64,000 bases of DNA from Phytomonas francai (Eukaryota; Euglenozoa; Kinetoplastea; Trypanosomatida; Trypanosomatidae). The notes under the pieces are model-generated. The model was not told where the DNA came from. It saw nothing but the letters and a program-made list of their open reading frames with translations, and did not search any database. Within the stretch, counting starts at the first letter, position 1; each line of letters opens with the position of its first letter. The translations under genes and the position numbers were made by a program. The stretch spans positions 664,479 through 728,478 of the forward strand of contig MJCC01000007.1 of the NCBI GenBank assembly GCA_001766655.1, in the 5' to 3' direction. Positions 28,373 to 39,059 of this stretch are shown here, piece by piece.

Positions 28373-28569
28373 TAGCTAGAGAATATTATATTCAAGAGCG
28401 TGTGTTCATGGAAAGTCTTTCCGCACTGAAGGAAGGCAACACATACTGTGGTGCTTTAGAAACTAAAGAAAAGCAAAAGCACTATCTAAAAAAAAAAAAT
28501 CAGATGTGCATTGTTATATTTATTCACAATAATTTATGCGGTCAAATCAAATTAAATAATAGCTTATGC

Positions 28570-28600
<31 letters not shown>

Positions 28601-29700
28601 CATAGATATGGATATAGTTTAAGAAGCACGAACACAATTTTGCGAACTAACACCCATTCAACTGCATAATCACATGCAAAGCGTTTGGTTTTATACTATA
28701 ATGTACAGTCAAGAGGAGAAATATCATAAGAGATATTCATGAGTTTTAAAAAGTAAGGGGTGGATTTGTCACTATTTTTAACAAAGAGCTAGAACGCATG
28801 AAAGAGCACAAAGTATGACAATGGGAATTTTAAAAAGACCCCAATTTTTTCCTATTCTTGAATTTTAAGATTTAAATTAAGATTGAGACACTTAGCTAAC
28901 CTTTTCTGTAATTTATCTGTATTGTATATATTACGATTCTCTTAAAATTGTCTGACTCAATGAAGGCTGGCATGGCGTTGATTTTGATGTGGTACACAAG
29001 AGGTTTGACAATGTCTTGCGTGTTGTCGTCATAATAGTAGGGTTGCTTCTTTCTATGAGAGAAAAAATAAAGATTAATATTCATTTGCTTAACAGATTGT
29101 TGACATAAGCAATGATTATCGATATAATATTGACCTTGATCTTTTTCCTATCATCTCATACCCCTTGATTAGTCATCTACCTCTGTTATTCAACTCTACA
29201 TATATGTCTGTAATAGCGCCAAATGGCCTATATTGGTCGAATGTAATACTACACTTCATCACCACCTCATTTTGTACACTTCTTCATTCTTTCATAAGTT
29301 TTTTAGTTACCCTTTCTCTTCAATTTAGTGAGAGCGCATTCAGCAAATCTTGTGTGCTGCTTTTCTAATCCCCTTTAAGGTTATAAGGTCTATAGGCACT
29401 AGTAAAAAGCAAAGGGATCCTTAAATATCAAAAAAAAAAAGTAAAAGGAACCCATAATTCAGCAACCATTTCTTTGGTAAAGCTTACTCTGTTGAATCTT
29501 ACTTTACTCTAATAATAGAATAGCTTGACCTATCAGAACAATTTTGTAGATTGTTCAGGATACTTTTTTGTAGCTTTATTAAAAGAATCTTTTTTTGGAA
29601 AATTAATCGAAGGAGCCTTATAGTCATCAGTTTGTCCCTTGAAATTCTGCGGATTGAGTTCCCTTTTCCTGTACCAATTGCTACAAGAAATTGGCGTGTA
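28373..29700. other. Long spacer, about 1.3 kb
   Basis: AT-rich with a (TA)n run at about 28,569-28,601 and several pyrimidine-rich segments. The last of these (29,661-29,670, AG at 29,686-29,687) is the likely acceptor for the kinase gene. A frame continuous with the kinase begins at TTG (29,551), upstream of that acceptor. Nothing else seen. Confidence 0.6.
28569..28601. repeat. (TA)n microsatellite
   Basis: Alternating TA with a few interruptions, in the 3' spacer of the cytochrome b5 gene. Confidence 0.85.
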
Positions 29701-31875
29701 ATGGAACACGACCAGCTTTTGTGTGTAAACACTGCAAGTGGGAGAACAGATTTAGACAGTGCGGAACAGCCATCCTGTAATCGAACCGTCCGACCCAGCG
29801 GCACATCCCCATGTCGTATCATCAAACCCAAGTTAACTTGTGAAACTCAGCTAATGCAGTTGGATAGCGAAAACTCAGGTTCAGTATTTTACTTTAGCCT
29901 ACCAAGTACCACAAGCGAATATTCAGTTAGTGAAGTATGCAGCTCACTGCATAGCTTTAGTTCTGTCAATGCAAAAGAGGCTCATCTGGCGCCATTTTCG
30001 GAGTACAAAGGCCGACGAGCGATAACAGGGGGTGCATTGGAGGGATCTAATAAGACGACTGGTAAGCGACGCCAGGGTTCCCGCCACGGCTATCTGACAG
30101 TCTTCAATAAAGGTACCAGCGTCTCCAGCCGTAGCGGTAATAACTCGACTTACAACTCAGTTGATGCATACTCCCTAAGTGAGTGTTCGAGGCAGTTTTC
30201 TTTGCAATCAATGAAAAGCATCTCCGGCGTGCCAATCTCAGAAAGCGTCCCGAGCTGTAGCCTCACGTGCTTTGCCGAGTACTCGTCAACGCGCATGAAC
30301 ACGACAAACCGGCCCCGGCTCAACGCAGCACGCCAATTTGCAACAAGTGGGTGCTCCGATAGCCTTTCTAAACACCCCAGTGCCCCCTCGACACCAAATC
30401 TTGATCGAATGAACTTTTGTATCCATTCCAATAAGGCGTGCAATATTGATCACGCCGCGACTCAATCGGGTAGCTTCCACAGTGGACTCCCGTGCAATCC
30501 ACAATGCCAGTCTTCGCGGCCTGATGAAGCGAAATCGCTGACCTCTCAGCACTTTGTGCCGCCCTCCAAGGGGCGCAACCTGCTGTCCTCTTTCCCCAAA
30601 ACCACCGCAAAGAATACTAACGACCCTATCACGAGCACCCCAGACAAGCCGAAGGGCCACACGGAGGTCGTAGACTCCAGCAATGCAAATACCCCTGCGA
30701 ACTCCGAGAAGTCCGTAAACAATGTAGATTCTCTAGAGAAGAAGAACAAAAATATAAAACAGGACCTATCGGACGCCATCTGCGCTGGCGAATTTTTGAC
30801 CGACACCACGGACTCTCCCGCAGATGACAAGCTTTGGCGCGTATGGCAGGCCAAGAGGGAAGTGCGCGTTGGTAGGGGAAGCTCTGGTGATGTGTACCGT
30901 GGAATCGACTTGAATACGGGCCGCACGATCGCGATCAAGGAACTACTTGTTCCAAAAGACTTTTCGAAAGATATGGAAAAGCAACTACAATTATTGGAGC
31001 GTGAGATTAACGTTATGCGTAAACTTCGGCATCCTAACATTATAAATTATTTGGGGGCAGCACGCGAAAGTAATTGTATTAACGTATTTATGGAATATGT
31101 TCCTGGTGGAACTTTGGCGGATCAGCTAAGATTCTCTGGTCCCCTATCTGAAGATCGGGCGCGGCACTACACAAAGCAGCTCCTGTCTGGGCTTGAGTAC
31201 CTACATGAACAACGTATTGTGCACCGAGATTTGAAAGGGGATAACCTTTTTATATATAAGGATGACGTGCTCAAGCTGGGTGACTTTGGTACGAGCAAGG
31301 AGCTGGCCACGACTCTCGTTACGGACTCCGTCGCGGGGACGCCAAATTTTATGGCGCCCGAGGTAATTGCTTGCAGTGGACACTCGTATGCGGCCGATAT
31401 CTGGTCTGTGGGCTGCTGCGTGGTCGAGATGCTCACCGGGAAGCCGCCTTTTTCCTCTTTGGATAACCAAATGGCGGTGATGTTTGCAATTATCAAGGGA
31501 AAAATATGCAACGAGCTTCCAGCGCACGTCTCGGCTGCCGCCAGAGACTTCTTCAAGGCCTGCACGCAACATGAGCCGAAGGATCGGTGTACCGTCCAGG
31601 ATCTGCAGAACCACTCTTGGATCTGTGGCGACAAATCCTTCAACTGTAGCTTCGGCCTCGATGAGGCTCCGTGCGCAGTGAAGAAACCAAAGAGGCCGTC
31701 GCATACCCCGAGCGTGCAGTCCTACACCAGGTACCGGGGGCGCACCAGGAAATCTCGCCTCCCCGTGATGCAGCCCATTTCGGGGCCTCACAACGCCGTC
31801 GGGCCGATCCCCTCCCTCAGGCCCATTCAGGCGGCCGCAATCCCTCGCCAAGGACCGCATCCCTGTCGTCATTAG
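29701..31875 (+). CDS. STE11/MAPKKK-type protein kinase
   Basis: 724 residues. The first 375 are Ser/Thr/Asn-rich and disordered. The kinase domain spans about 379-641 with all key parts: the glycine loop VGRGSSGDVYRG, Lys413 in TIAIKE, HRDLKGDN with Asp510, DFG with Asp528, GTPNFMAPEV and the IWSVGC helix. The loop sequence, HRDLKGDN and the GTPNFMAPEV style match STE11 (MEKK) kinases, which activate MAPKKs. The final 80 residues are basic and Pro-rich. No regulatory domain is recognisable in the N terminus. The ATG at 29,701 follows a pyrimidine tract and AG; the longer frame begins at TTG. Confidence 0.92.
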   Translation: MEHDQLLCVNTASGRTDLDSAEQPSCNRTVRPSGTSPCRIIKPKLTCETQLMQLDSENSGSVFYFSLPSTTSEYSVSEVCSSLHSFSSVNAKEAHLAPFSEYKGRRAITGGALEGSNKTTGKRRQGSRHGYLTVFNKGTSVSSRSGNNSTYNSVDAYSLSECSRQFSLQSMKSISGVPISESVPSCSLTCFAEYSSTRMNTTNRPRLNAARQFATSGCSDSLSKHPSAPSTPNLDRMNFCIHSNKACNIDHAATQSGSFHSGLPCNPQCQSSRPDEAKSLTSQHFVPPSKGRNLLSSFPKTTAKNTNDPITSTPDKPKGHTEVVDSSNANTPANSEKSVNNVDSLEKKNKNIKQDLSDAICAGEFLTDTTDSPADDKLWRVWQAKREVRVGRGSSGDVYRGIDLNTGRTIAIKELLVPKDFSKDMEKQLQLLEREINVMRKLRHPNIINYLGAARESNCINVFMEYVPGGTLADQLRFSGPLSEDRARHYTKQLLSGLEYLHEQRIVHRDLKGDNLFIYKDDVLKLGDFGTSKELATTLVTDSVAGTPNFMAPEVIACSGHSYAADIWSVGCCVVEMLTGKPPFSSLDNQMAVMFAIIKGKICNELPAHVSAAARDFFKACTQHEPKDRCTVQDLQNHSWICGDKSFNCSFGLDEAPCAVKKPKRPSHTPSVQSYTRYRGRTRKSRLPVMQPISGPHNAVGPIPSLRPIQAAAIPRQGPHPCRH

Positions 31876-33747
31876 CCTGCCGAGGGCCGGCCCCCGCGGG
31901 CATCACGGACCTCGACGACGCCGCACACCGGTAAGGGACGCGTTCGGAAACCAATTATCGGCCCCACAGAGTTAATGGCGCTTACGTCGGCCGTCAGTGG
32001 CTGCTCACGGGTGTGTTTACGGTCAAAAGCAGCTGAGTATGGTATGGAGTCTAGCGTCAAGCTATTCATGCGTGGTACTGTGCATTCTAAGGGTAACTCC
32101 TGCGACGCCGCGGCGAAATATAATAAGACGAACAAAATACCCCTTGGTCACTGATTGTGGGTATTTTAGAGGAATGTGACACATCTTTCGTTTCGTATTT
32201 TTATATCTTTACAATGGGCATTGCTTTATGGGAATTACAAACACTAACGCTGTGAAAAACTCAAAATATCGAAATTCCAACAAACATGTCTTCATACACA
32301 ATCCGAGTGGCTTGTGGTATCTATAGACTATTTTTATACGTGTTATTGCAGGTCAATACACCTGTAAAGTTGAATCTGAGTACCCAAACACACACACACA
32401 CACACACACAGCGCACGTGGTATCACTATGAAGTAAGCTTTAAGCTTAGTTGTCATACATAGCGCACGCAGATAAAATCCCGCCGTGCTGCAAAAACCGA
32501 TAGGAGTTCAACAGAACTCTTATCAGCACTTGTTTCGTGCATCAGCTATGAGAAAATTCTTTTAGAAAAACGTGAAAGCAAACAAACACATTGCGATCAT
32601 TTTTGTTAGTGAATCCATTTTCTAAACTTTAATGTACCTCAGCATTTTTTTAATTAATTGCCCTTTTTTGTTGTCAATTCATAGTTCATATAGGAAACTT
32701 ATCCATCACTGAGTAGTTCAATTAGCATTACGTTTGGTAAATTACCTTAATGTGGTTGATTGTGCGGGAGTTTTGGGGAGGCATGCTTAGTTTTATTTTC
32801 AAATTCATTAGTAATAGCCTGGCTCTTTTTCACCAAAACTGAGAAGATTCACTCTATCCATGATTTCTATACTTTTAGAAGCCTTTTACCTTGATTAGAA
32901 GAAATGACTTTGAGCATGTGTTTACCAAATTTACAAGTAATTGTTGTTATATTGAATATGTTCCCATTTACCTTTTGCGTTTTGCACACTTCAAAAAAAA
33001 AAAGGAATGAAGCATATTTTGCCAGTTATTGAAGTATTTGCTCTATCTCTCCAAATATGCCTTACTCTTCCAACGTGTCCTATAATTCATTTATGATCTT
33101 AATCCCTTTCCGGATTGAACCCTTCGCCATACACACATTTTTACTGTATTTTTAAAGAAGCTGCAGAAGAACATCTTTATCGTGTTAAACCTTATAATTT
33201 TATGTGTTGAGATGTTTATTGATATGCAGTGTTTAGTAGAGTGTATGCTAATTAGCGCGTGCGGTTTCATTTTCTATTACCTTTTTCCGAGATAGACTTT
33301 AAATTATGAATTATAACGTAGTTATTTTCATACACTTAATATTCACTTGTTTGCTACGTACTTTTGATTATCTTCCCCCTTTTAAGCTGTTCAATACCTC
33401 TTCTAAGACCTATTACAACATTCATATTTGCCATGATGCGTGCGATGGAAGAAGTATACATGAATACCACCTCGGTGCTATTATGAACATGCGGAGCGTG
33501 TCTTTTCGGTATCTTTTTTTTTTTTTACTATTGAATTTTAGCCACTTAACAATATATATTAGATCCATATATAGCATTATTGTCCTTCTCCCTTCCGTGG
33601 CTAAAGGGGTGCACACAACCCCAATTGCCGTAGGGGAAACTCTCTTTTCCATACCTCGGCGTAGTTCTGTAGACAAGGCCTCTCGAACAGGGTTCTATTT
33701 GCTACAGGAAAAGCTAGTCCTGCTCTTGTTACGCCCCTGCATACCAA
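31876..33747. other. Longest spacer, about 1.9 kb
   Basis: GC-rich for the first 150 bases, then AT-rich. It carries an (AC)n run at about 32,388-32,410. A 152-codon ATG frame at 33,306 overlaps the BBS2 start; its product is hydrophobic and irregular and I do not accept it. The interval should be the kinase 3' UTR plus the BBS2 leader. No RNA gene recognised. Confidence 0.55.
32388..32410. repeat. (AC)n microsatellite
   Basis: About eleven alternating AC units in the spacer downstream of the kinase gene. Confidence 0.85.
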
Positions 33748-36174
33748 ATGTCAGCTGGTGGTGAAAATTACTACAAAATAAGTCACGCCTTTGAGAGACG
33801 GCTTAACGTCCCGCTGCTTGCGGGGCTTGCGACGGTTGGGCGCTTTTTCCAGCCCAACCTCGAGTCCGCCGGGGCTCTCGCCGCGTCGCGTCTGCCGGCC
33901 CCGGCGCCCTGTCTGGCGTGCGCGAGCACCGGGCAGAGGGTGGTCCTGCACAACAACAACACCAACACGGCCGCGGCCAGGCGGTCGGCGAAGCGGGGGG
34001 AGTCCCGGGGCCCCGCTCGCGGGCCCGCCGAGGCCACGGCGCCCGGCGGGGGCGGGGGCGAGGGCGCGGAGGGCTCCCTGCACGTCCTGAACTTCGGGAA
34101 GGAGCCAACGGCGCTCGCGGCCGGGCCCCTCGCCGACGACGCGGCCCGGACGCGGCAGGAAAGCCTGCTCTTCGCGTCCGCGACGACCCTCCTGGCCTAC
34201 GACGTCGCGCGGGGCCAGGAGGTCTTCCACCGGGACATCGACGACGGGGTGCGGGCGGTGGTGGCCGGGGCGGTCGGGCTCGCCTCGGCCGAGGTCCTCG
34301 CCCTCGCCGGCTCCAACTGCAGCGTCTACGGCTTCGACCGGTCCGGCGCGGAGCGCTTCTGGGCCGTCACGGGCGAGGAGGTAAGTGCGATGGCGCCGCT
34401 GCGCTGGGCCAACAAGGACGGCGTCCGCGAGGTCCTTTTGGCCGCCTCAGACGACCACGAGATCCGCGTCTTCGCCGGTGAGGAGGTCCTCGCGAGCGTG
34501 GTCGAGGCCGGGCGGGTGCGGCAGCTCGTCGCGGCCGGCGACAGGGACGGGGCCCCCCCCGGGCGCTTCGCCTACCTCCTCGACAACGGCACCGTCGGCG
34601 TCTACCAGCAGACCGAGCGGGTGTGGCGCGTGAAGAGCGGGCACGCGCCGGTGGCCGCCGCCTTCTGCGACCTTGACGAGGATGGCGTGATGGAACTGGT
34701 GATTGGGTACGAGAGCGGCCGCATCGAGGTGCGCGGCGATGGCCGGACCGGGAGCGGGAACCGGGGGGGGGCGGTGCTGTACCGTGGCACGTACTCCGCC
34801 CCCATCGCCGCCGTCCTCTGCGAGGACTACCGACAGGACGGAAGGCCCATTCCGCTGGTGTGCACGGTCGACGGCGTCGTGCGGGGACTGACGCTACCGA
34901 CGTCAAGGCTGGAGGAAGCAGATGAAGTGAGAAACACACAGGAGCTTGCGTCATTGGTGCAACAAGAGCGGCTCCTGAAGTCCCAGTTGTCGGGGATTGA
35001 AGAGCAGCTCCTACTTCAACAAAAAGGTGAGCAGGACCTAACATTGCCAAAGGCAGGACTGCAGGTCGTCCATGCAGCTCGCTATCAGTGGGGAGGGAAA
35101 ATGTTGGAGATTGTTCTCAGCCTTCAGAATGCCCCAGAGGACGCCGTTATCCAGAGCTGTGTGCTGAGCACCAGCAATACGAATCTCTCAAAAGAGGGCA
35201 GCGACGCCGTTTGCTTCTACGCAGACAGCCCTGCCAACTGCTTGGTCTGCCCAGTCGAGTACACTAAAAATGTCGCCACCGTGGTCACTGCACACGTCGC
35301 TGTTGGTAGCGCGTTCGCTGGGAACTATCAAGTTCACGAGCTGTCCTTCCGGATTCCGCCTTTTGTAGCCTATCAACCGCGCTCCGTGCAGTCTGAAAAG
35401 GACCCCCCAGGCCAGTCTACTTTGCTTCCCTCGCTGCCTACAGGCTACGTGCAGCTGTCCTATAGCGAAAATTTGCGAATGGGCGCACTGGAGATGTGGC
35501 TGCGCGAGAACTTTTGTATTCCTGACAAATTTAGCTTTACCGCTTCAGATGGTCCTTTGAAATCAACACTGCGTGCTGATCTAGTGAACGTGCGCGGCGA
35601 TGCCTCATTGGTAATCGAAATAGACAACCCAGAGGAAGGTCTCAAGAACATCACCATACGCACAGACTCCATGGAGTGCTGCACCGACGTGGTCACGTCG
35701 TTAGGTGCGGATGTGGTCGGTGGGATTGCAGAACAGGAGGCTGCCTATCCAATCACAACCAGCTGTGACTTCCCAGAGGAGCTGGAACGGTTGAAAGAGA
35801 GGCTCCTGCAGGTTGAAGCAATTGACGCCGCCCGTATGAGGTTAGCCGCCGACATGGCTAACACGGCCACTACCGTGAAGACACTCCTGGTGCAAGCCGA
35901 GGACGCACGATTGCTGGGCGATATGATGAACATGAAAAAAGCCTACTCCTCCCTCTATAATGTGAACAATGAGCTGTTAGATGAAAACACAAAACGTCTA
36001 AACAACTATAAAGAGCTCAAATTAGCCCTAAGTGAGATTAATTGCTTCATTCAACAGGCAGGAAAAATGCGTTTAGGACCGGACAAGGCGAAAGTAATTG
36101 CATTATGTCGGAATGCGCTCAAAGAAGGACGAATTACTTCGCTGATTGAAATCATTCGTACTGGATCCACATAA
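33748..36174 (+). CDS. BBS2: BBSome subunit BBS2
   Basis: 808 residues. An N-terminal beta propeller contains TTLLAYDVARGQEVFHRDIDD, SNCSVYGFDRSGAERFWAVTG, DNGTVGVYQQTERVWRVKS and PLVCTVDGVVRG, each matching human BBS2 in order. A coiled coil, a gamma-adaptin-ear-like domain and a helical end (LLVQAEDARLLGDMMNMKKAY) follow, also as in BBS2. The BBSome moves membrane proteins in and out of the flagellum, so the organism is flagellated. The propeller carries an inserted Gly/Arg/Ala/Pro-rich loop (about residues 78-108) coded by DNA close to 88% GC. The C-terminal half is about 50% GC. The ATG at 33,748 is the only reasonable start. Confidence 0.93.
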   Translation: MSAGGENYYKISHAFERRLNVPLLAGLATVGRFFQPNLESAGALAASRLPAPAPCLACASTGQRVVLHNNNTNTAAARRSAKRGESRGPARGPAEATAPGGGGGEGAEGSLHVLNFGKEPTALAAGPLADDAARTRQESLLFASATTLLAYDVARGQEVFHRDIDDGVRAVVAGAVGLASAEVLALAGSNCSVYGFDRSGAERFWAVTGEEVSAMAPLRWANKDGVREVLLAASDDHEIRVFAGEEVLASVVEAGRVRQLVAAGDRDGAPPGRFAYLLDNGTVGVYQQTERVWRVKSGHAPVAAAFCDLDEDGVMELVIGYESGRIEVRGDGRTGSGNRGGAVLYRGTYSAPIAAVLCEDYRQDGRPIPLVCTVDGVVRGLTLPTSRLEEADEVRNTQELASLVQQERLLKSQLSGIEEQLLLQQKGEQDLTLPKAGLQVVHAARYQWGGKMLEIVLSLQNAPEDAVIQSCVLSTSNTNLSKEGSDAVCFYADSPANCLVCPVEYTKNVATVVTAHVAVGSAFAGNYQVHELSFRIPPFVAYQPRSVQSEKDPPGQSTLLPSLPTGYVQLSYSENLRMGALEMWLRENFCIPDKFSFTASDGPLKSTLRADLVNVRGDASLVIEIDNPEEGLKNITIRTDSMECCTDVVTSLGADVVGGIAEQEAAYPITTSCDFPEELERLKERLLQVEAIDAARMRLAADMANTATTVKTLLVQAEDARLLGDMMNMKKAYSSLYNVNNELLDENTKRLNNYKELKLALSEINCFIQQAGKMRLGPDKAKVIALCRNALKEGRITSLIEIIRTGST

Positions 36175-36757
36175 TAAAGTACCCGTCAAAGCATTAACTT
36201 GAGCTTCCACCGTGTAAACAATAGTAGTTTTATCGCAGAATAGATTTTAAAAAAGAAAAGGGAAGGAGACTAGAGACGACACTCTCAGATGGGTGATTGT
36301 AATTGATTGCATGTATGCATATTGCGACGTCATTCGTTGGCTATATTGTCATTGCGTTGCCCTCTTTTTTAGTTGAAAAATGCAAAAAAAAAGTGACAAT
36401 TAAGTCACTACTGAACCATTCAGCAACAACGAAAAACTATTAAAAAGCTGCGGTGGTAGTGATGCCAACAAGTACATGCTTTGCCAAAACCTATTATTGT
36501 TGCATATGTGATTAACTTCTTCTCAAAAAAAAAACCTTCTATTATCCGATTTATGCTCCGTAGATAAAGAGTGTTTAGGCTGCTGGTAGTAGTATTTTGT
36601 TGTTGTTCTTGCTATCGTGTAGGGAAGAGTATTTATTAATATCCAGTATAGTAGATAGAAAAGTGTAGGATCCCTCTAGCTGTAGTATAAAGAGGGGAGC
36701 GGACGCAAGATATAGATTGAACAGGGACTATTTTAGCTATTTCTAGGGCAACATATT
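36175..36757. other. Spacer, 583 bases
   Basis: AT-rich, with pyrimidine-rich segments near 36,361-36,371 and 36,590-36,615. No gene or RNA motif seen. Confidence 0.6.
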
Positions 36758-38329
36758 ATGTTAAGGTATTTTACTCGTAACGTGCTTAGAGCAGCATCAG
36801 GAGGGGTGCGCTTTGCTGGGGTGACGGCCGCAGGTGAAAAGGTTCCCTCCGCGCCCTCGGCAGCCACTGCGGCTTCCTCCGGGCCTTATCAGCCCGCGTA
36901 CTCGGAGATAAAGGGGAACTCCGACACCCCTGTGTTGGATCAGCTCATCGGCTACTATGTGAACATACAGTCCCGCAAGATGTATTACAAGGACTTTCTT
37001 CGGATCGAGCACCAGGCTGTGCGTTGGGCTTTCGCCGACATTCGCAAAAACAGCGAGGCCCTCGCGCATGGCCTGCTGCAGAGCGGTGTGCGGCCGGGAG
37101 ACCGTATCTTGATAATCCAGCCCTGCAACTGCGAGACGCTCGTTCTGCAGCTCGCCTGCGCCAAGATCGGGGCCCTGGCCTGCGTCGTGCCCCACAAAAC
37201 CATCAGCGCAGACAAGCTTCGCTTCTATTTGAACGAGTTCCAGCCGCGCCACCTCGTCGCCCGGGAGTGGATTAACGTACCGGAGTACAAGCATGGTGAG
37301 CTGGTGGAGCGGAATATGCACTTTTGGGATACAATCTACAACGTTATCCCAGATCTGGGGCTGTCTTACCCTGGCCAAAAGTTTCAATGGGTCCACTCAC
37401 AAGAGTTCTTTTATCTTAAGAAGGTTATCATCACCGACCACAACATGAATCTTCTCGGTGTTACTCCAATGCGGAAGATTTTGGTCTGGGGCCCCTTCTC
37501 CTATTACGAGCAGCGACTTCGGCGGCTTTCGGCTCTTCTGCACCCAGACGACCCAGTCCTGGCTCTGGAAGACTCTAACCCTGCAGCGGAGGATAAGCTA
37601 CATATCACCTTCTCGCATCGGAATTGCGTAAACGCCGGGTTTCTCTTCAGTCAGCTAATGAACTTCAAGGCAGAGACTCGCTTTGGGGTCATGCCCAATC
37701 ACCACACAGACCCTATCGGTGCAATCATCGCCCCTTATGCGGCCATTACATCCGGAGCTGTGCTTATCCAACTCCACTCTGACATGTTCACAGACGACCA
37801 CGCTATCAACGCTATTGAAAAGCTCTGTGTTGAGGAAATTGAGACACTATTAGGAAGCAAAGAGGACTTCGATCTCCTCCTTAAGCACGCCGGGAACTTC
37901 GATGCCGACCAGTTTGAGCACTTAAAGTACGTTGTTCTCTTTGAAAACGCAGTTGAAGAAACGACGCCGGTGGAGTATATCCAGAAGCTTGCCGATGATT
38001 TTTACCTTGATGACGTCTTTGTGTTTCGTGGGCCGTTGGAAGCGTGCTATATGTTGTCATGGTGGTCGCTACGTAAGGGACCCTTGGGAATGGTGCCGCA
38101 TGTAGAAGCAAAGGTCGTTGGCGACCGCGGGACAGGGGATGCTAAGATTTTGTCTGCTGGTCAACAGGGTAACCTGAAGCTCAAGGGGCCACATATTACG
38201 CCAGGGTATTACAACAATGCCGGGCTCATGACGGAGATGGTGGATGAAAAGGGATTCTGCAGCACTAGCCGTGAGGGGATTATGGACAGCGATGGAAAAT
38301 TAACACTTAAGGAAACCCAGTTATATTGA
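36758..38329 (+). CDS. Truncated, degenerate ANL-superfamily (acyl-CoA ligase-like) protein
   Basis: 523 residues, beginning with presequence MLRYFTRNVLRAASGGVRFAG. The first half follows acyl-CoA synthetases: ADIRKNSEALAHGLLQSGVRPGDRILI, then LQLACAKIGALACVV. The parts that make these enzymes active are lost. The P-loop (normally T-S-G-S-T-G-x-P-K) is replaced by LHITFSHRNC. The Y-G-x-T-E element reads RGPLEACY. The T-G-D aspartate motif near the hinge reads STSREGIMDSDG. The protein stops there, so the whole C-terminal lid domain with the catalytic lysine is absent. It must be a non-enzymatic derivative. Uninterrupted frame and presequence argue for a working mitochondrial protein, not a pseudogene. 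Confidence 0.75.
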   Translation: MLRYFTRNVLRAASGGVRFAGVTAAGEKVPSAPSAATAASSGPYQPAYSEIKGNSDTPVLDQLIGYYVNIQSRKMYYKDFLRIEHQAVRWAFADIRKNSEALAHGLLQSGVRPGDRILIIQPCNCETLVLQLACAKIGALACVVPHKTISADKLRFYLNEFQPRHLVAREWINVPEYKHGELVERNMHFWDTIYNVIPDLGLSYPGQKFQWVHSQEFFYLKKVIITDHNMNLLGVTPMRKILVWGPFSYYEQRLRRLSALLHPDDPVLALEDSNPAAEDKLHITFSHRNCVNAGFLFSQLMNFKAETRFGVMPNHHTDPIGAIIAPYAAITSGAVLIQLHSDMFTDDHAINAIEKLCVEEIETLLGSKEDFDLLLKHAGNFDADQFEHLKYVVLFENAVEETTPVEYIQKLADDFYLDDVFVFRGPLEACYMLSWWSLRKGPLGMVPHVEAKVVGDRGTGDAKILSAGQQGNLKLKGPHITPGYYNNAGLMTEMVDEKGFCSTSREGIMDSDGKLTLKETQLY

Positions 38330-39059
38330 TTCACCTGAAAAGGGAAAAAAAAAGAAGATAATGCCTGATTCTTATTGCTATTTTTCGAAGAGCTTACTGC
38401 GAATTGAAAAATCCATAAAGTGCCTAATCAGGATCGGCTGCTGTGTGCAGTACGGGAATGTCAATTTTCCGTATTTTTTGCACCAGTGAATTTTCACAGA
38501 AGGTTAACCGAGTACTCCCTCCCCTCCAACCTCTGCGCTTATGGAGTACAATTCTCAGGGGAGTTATTCAGTAAGCTGGAAAATGAAGAAGTACACGGCG
38601 GAGCCTAGAAGGAAAAGGCGAAAATCTGTAAAGGATTGCAGGAAGGTGCTTTTTATCCCCCACCATATTCTCCCTCTTTTAGTCCACTTAGCTTTTGAGG
38701 CGAAAGTCCTGCATTGTTGAACATCCTTCACAATTTCTTCATTCTAGTGCTATGGTAGATAGTAGTAAAGGGAAATGGAAAAAAATCAGGTTCCTGGAAC
38801 ACCTAGTATGTGTAGCTAATCTTTTTGTTTGAATAATATACCGCGTGCGATTTGAAATCCTCACAGGCATTGGCTTGTTTGTGTGGTATCCCTGTGTGTA
38901 TGTTCTAGGAAAGGATACAATGCTTTGCGCATAAACTGTCGTATATGAGAAGCCAATGTTGTAGTTTGGCATGATCGCTAAATTCATATATCTTTTCATT
39001 CCTTATATGAAACACTACTTTCCGATTGGAAAAGGCTGAATAGTAGTTTTATTATAGAA
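38330..39059. other. Spacer, 730 bases
   Basis: AT-rich with a short A-run at 38,346-38,353 and a pyrimidine-rich stretch near 38,655-38,690. A 62-codon frame at 38,420 has no coding character. Nothing else seen. Confidence 0.6.

Noticed and set aside
33050..33150. A tRNA B-box-like GGGTTCAATCC on the minus strand
   Set aside because: No matching A box at the right distance and no cloverleaf could be drawn.
33306..33764. A 152-codon ATG frame upstream of BBS2
   Set aside because: It overlaps the BBS2 start in another frame, the product is irregular and hydrophobic with leader-like composition, and it lies in an AT-rich spacer.
36758..38329. Possibility that the ANL-like gene is a pseudogene
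   Set aside because: The frame is intact for 523 codons with a presequence and no frameshift, so loss of function of the enzyme with retention of the protein is more likely.
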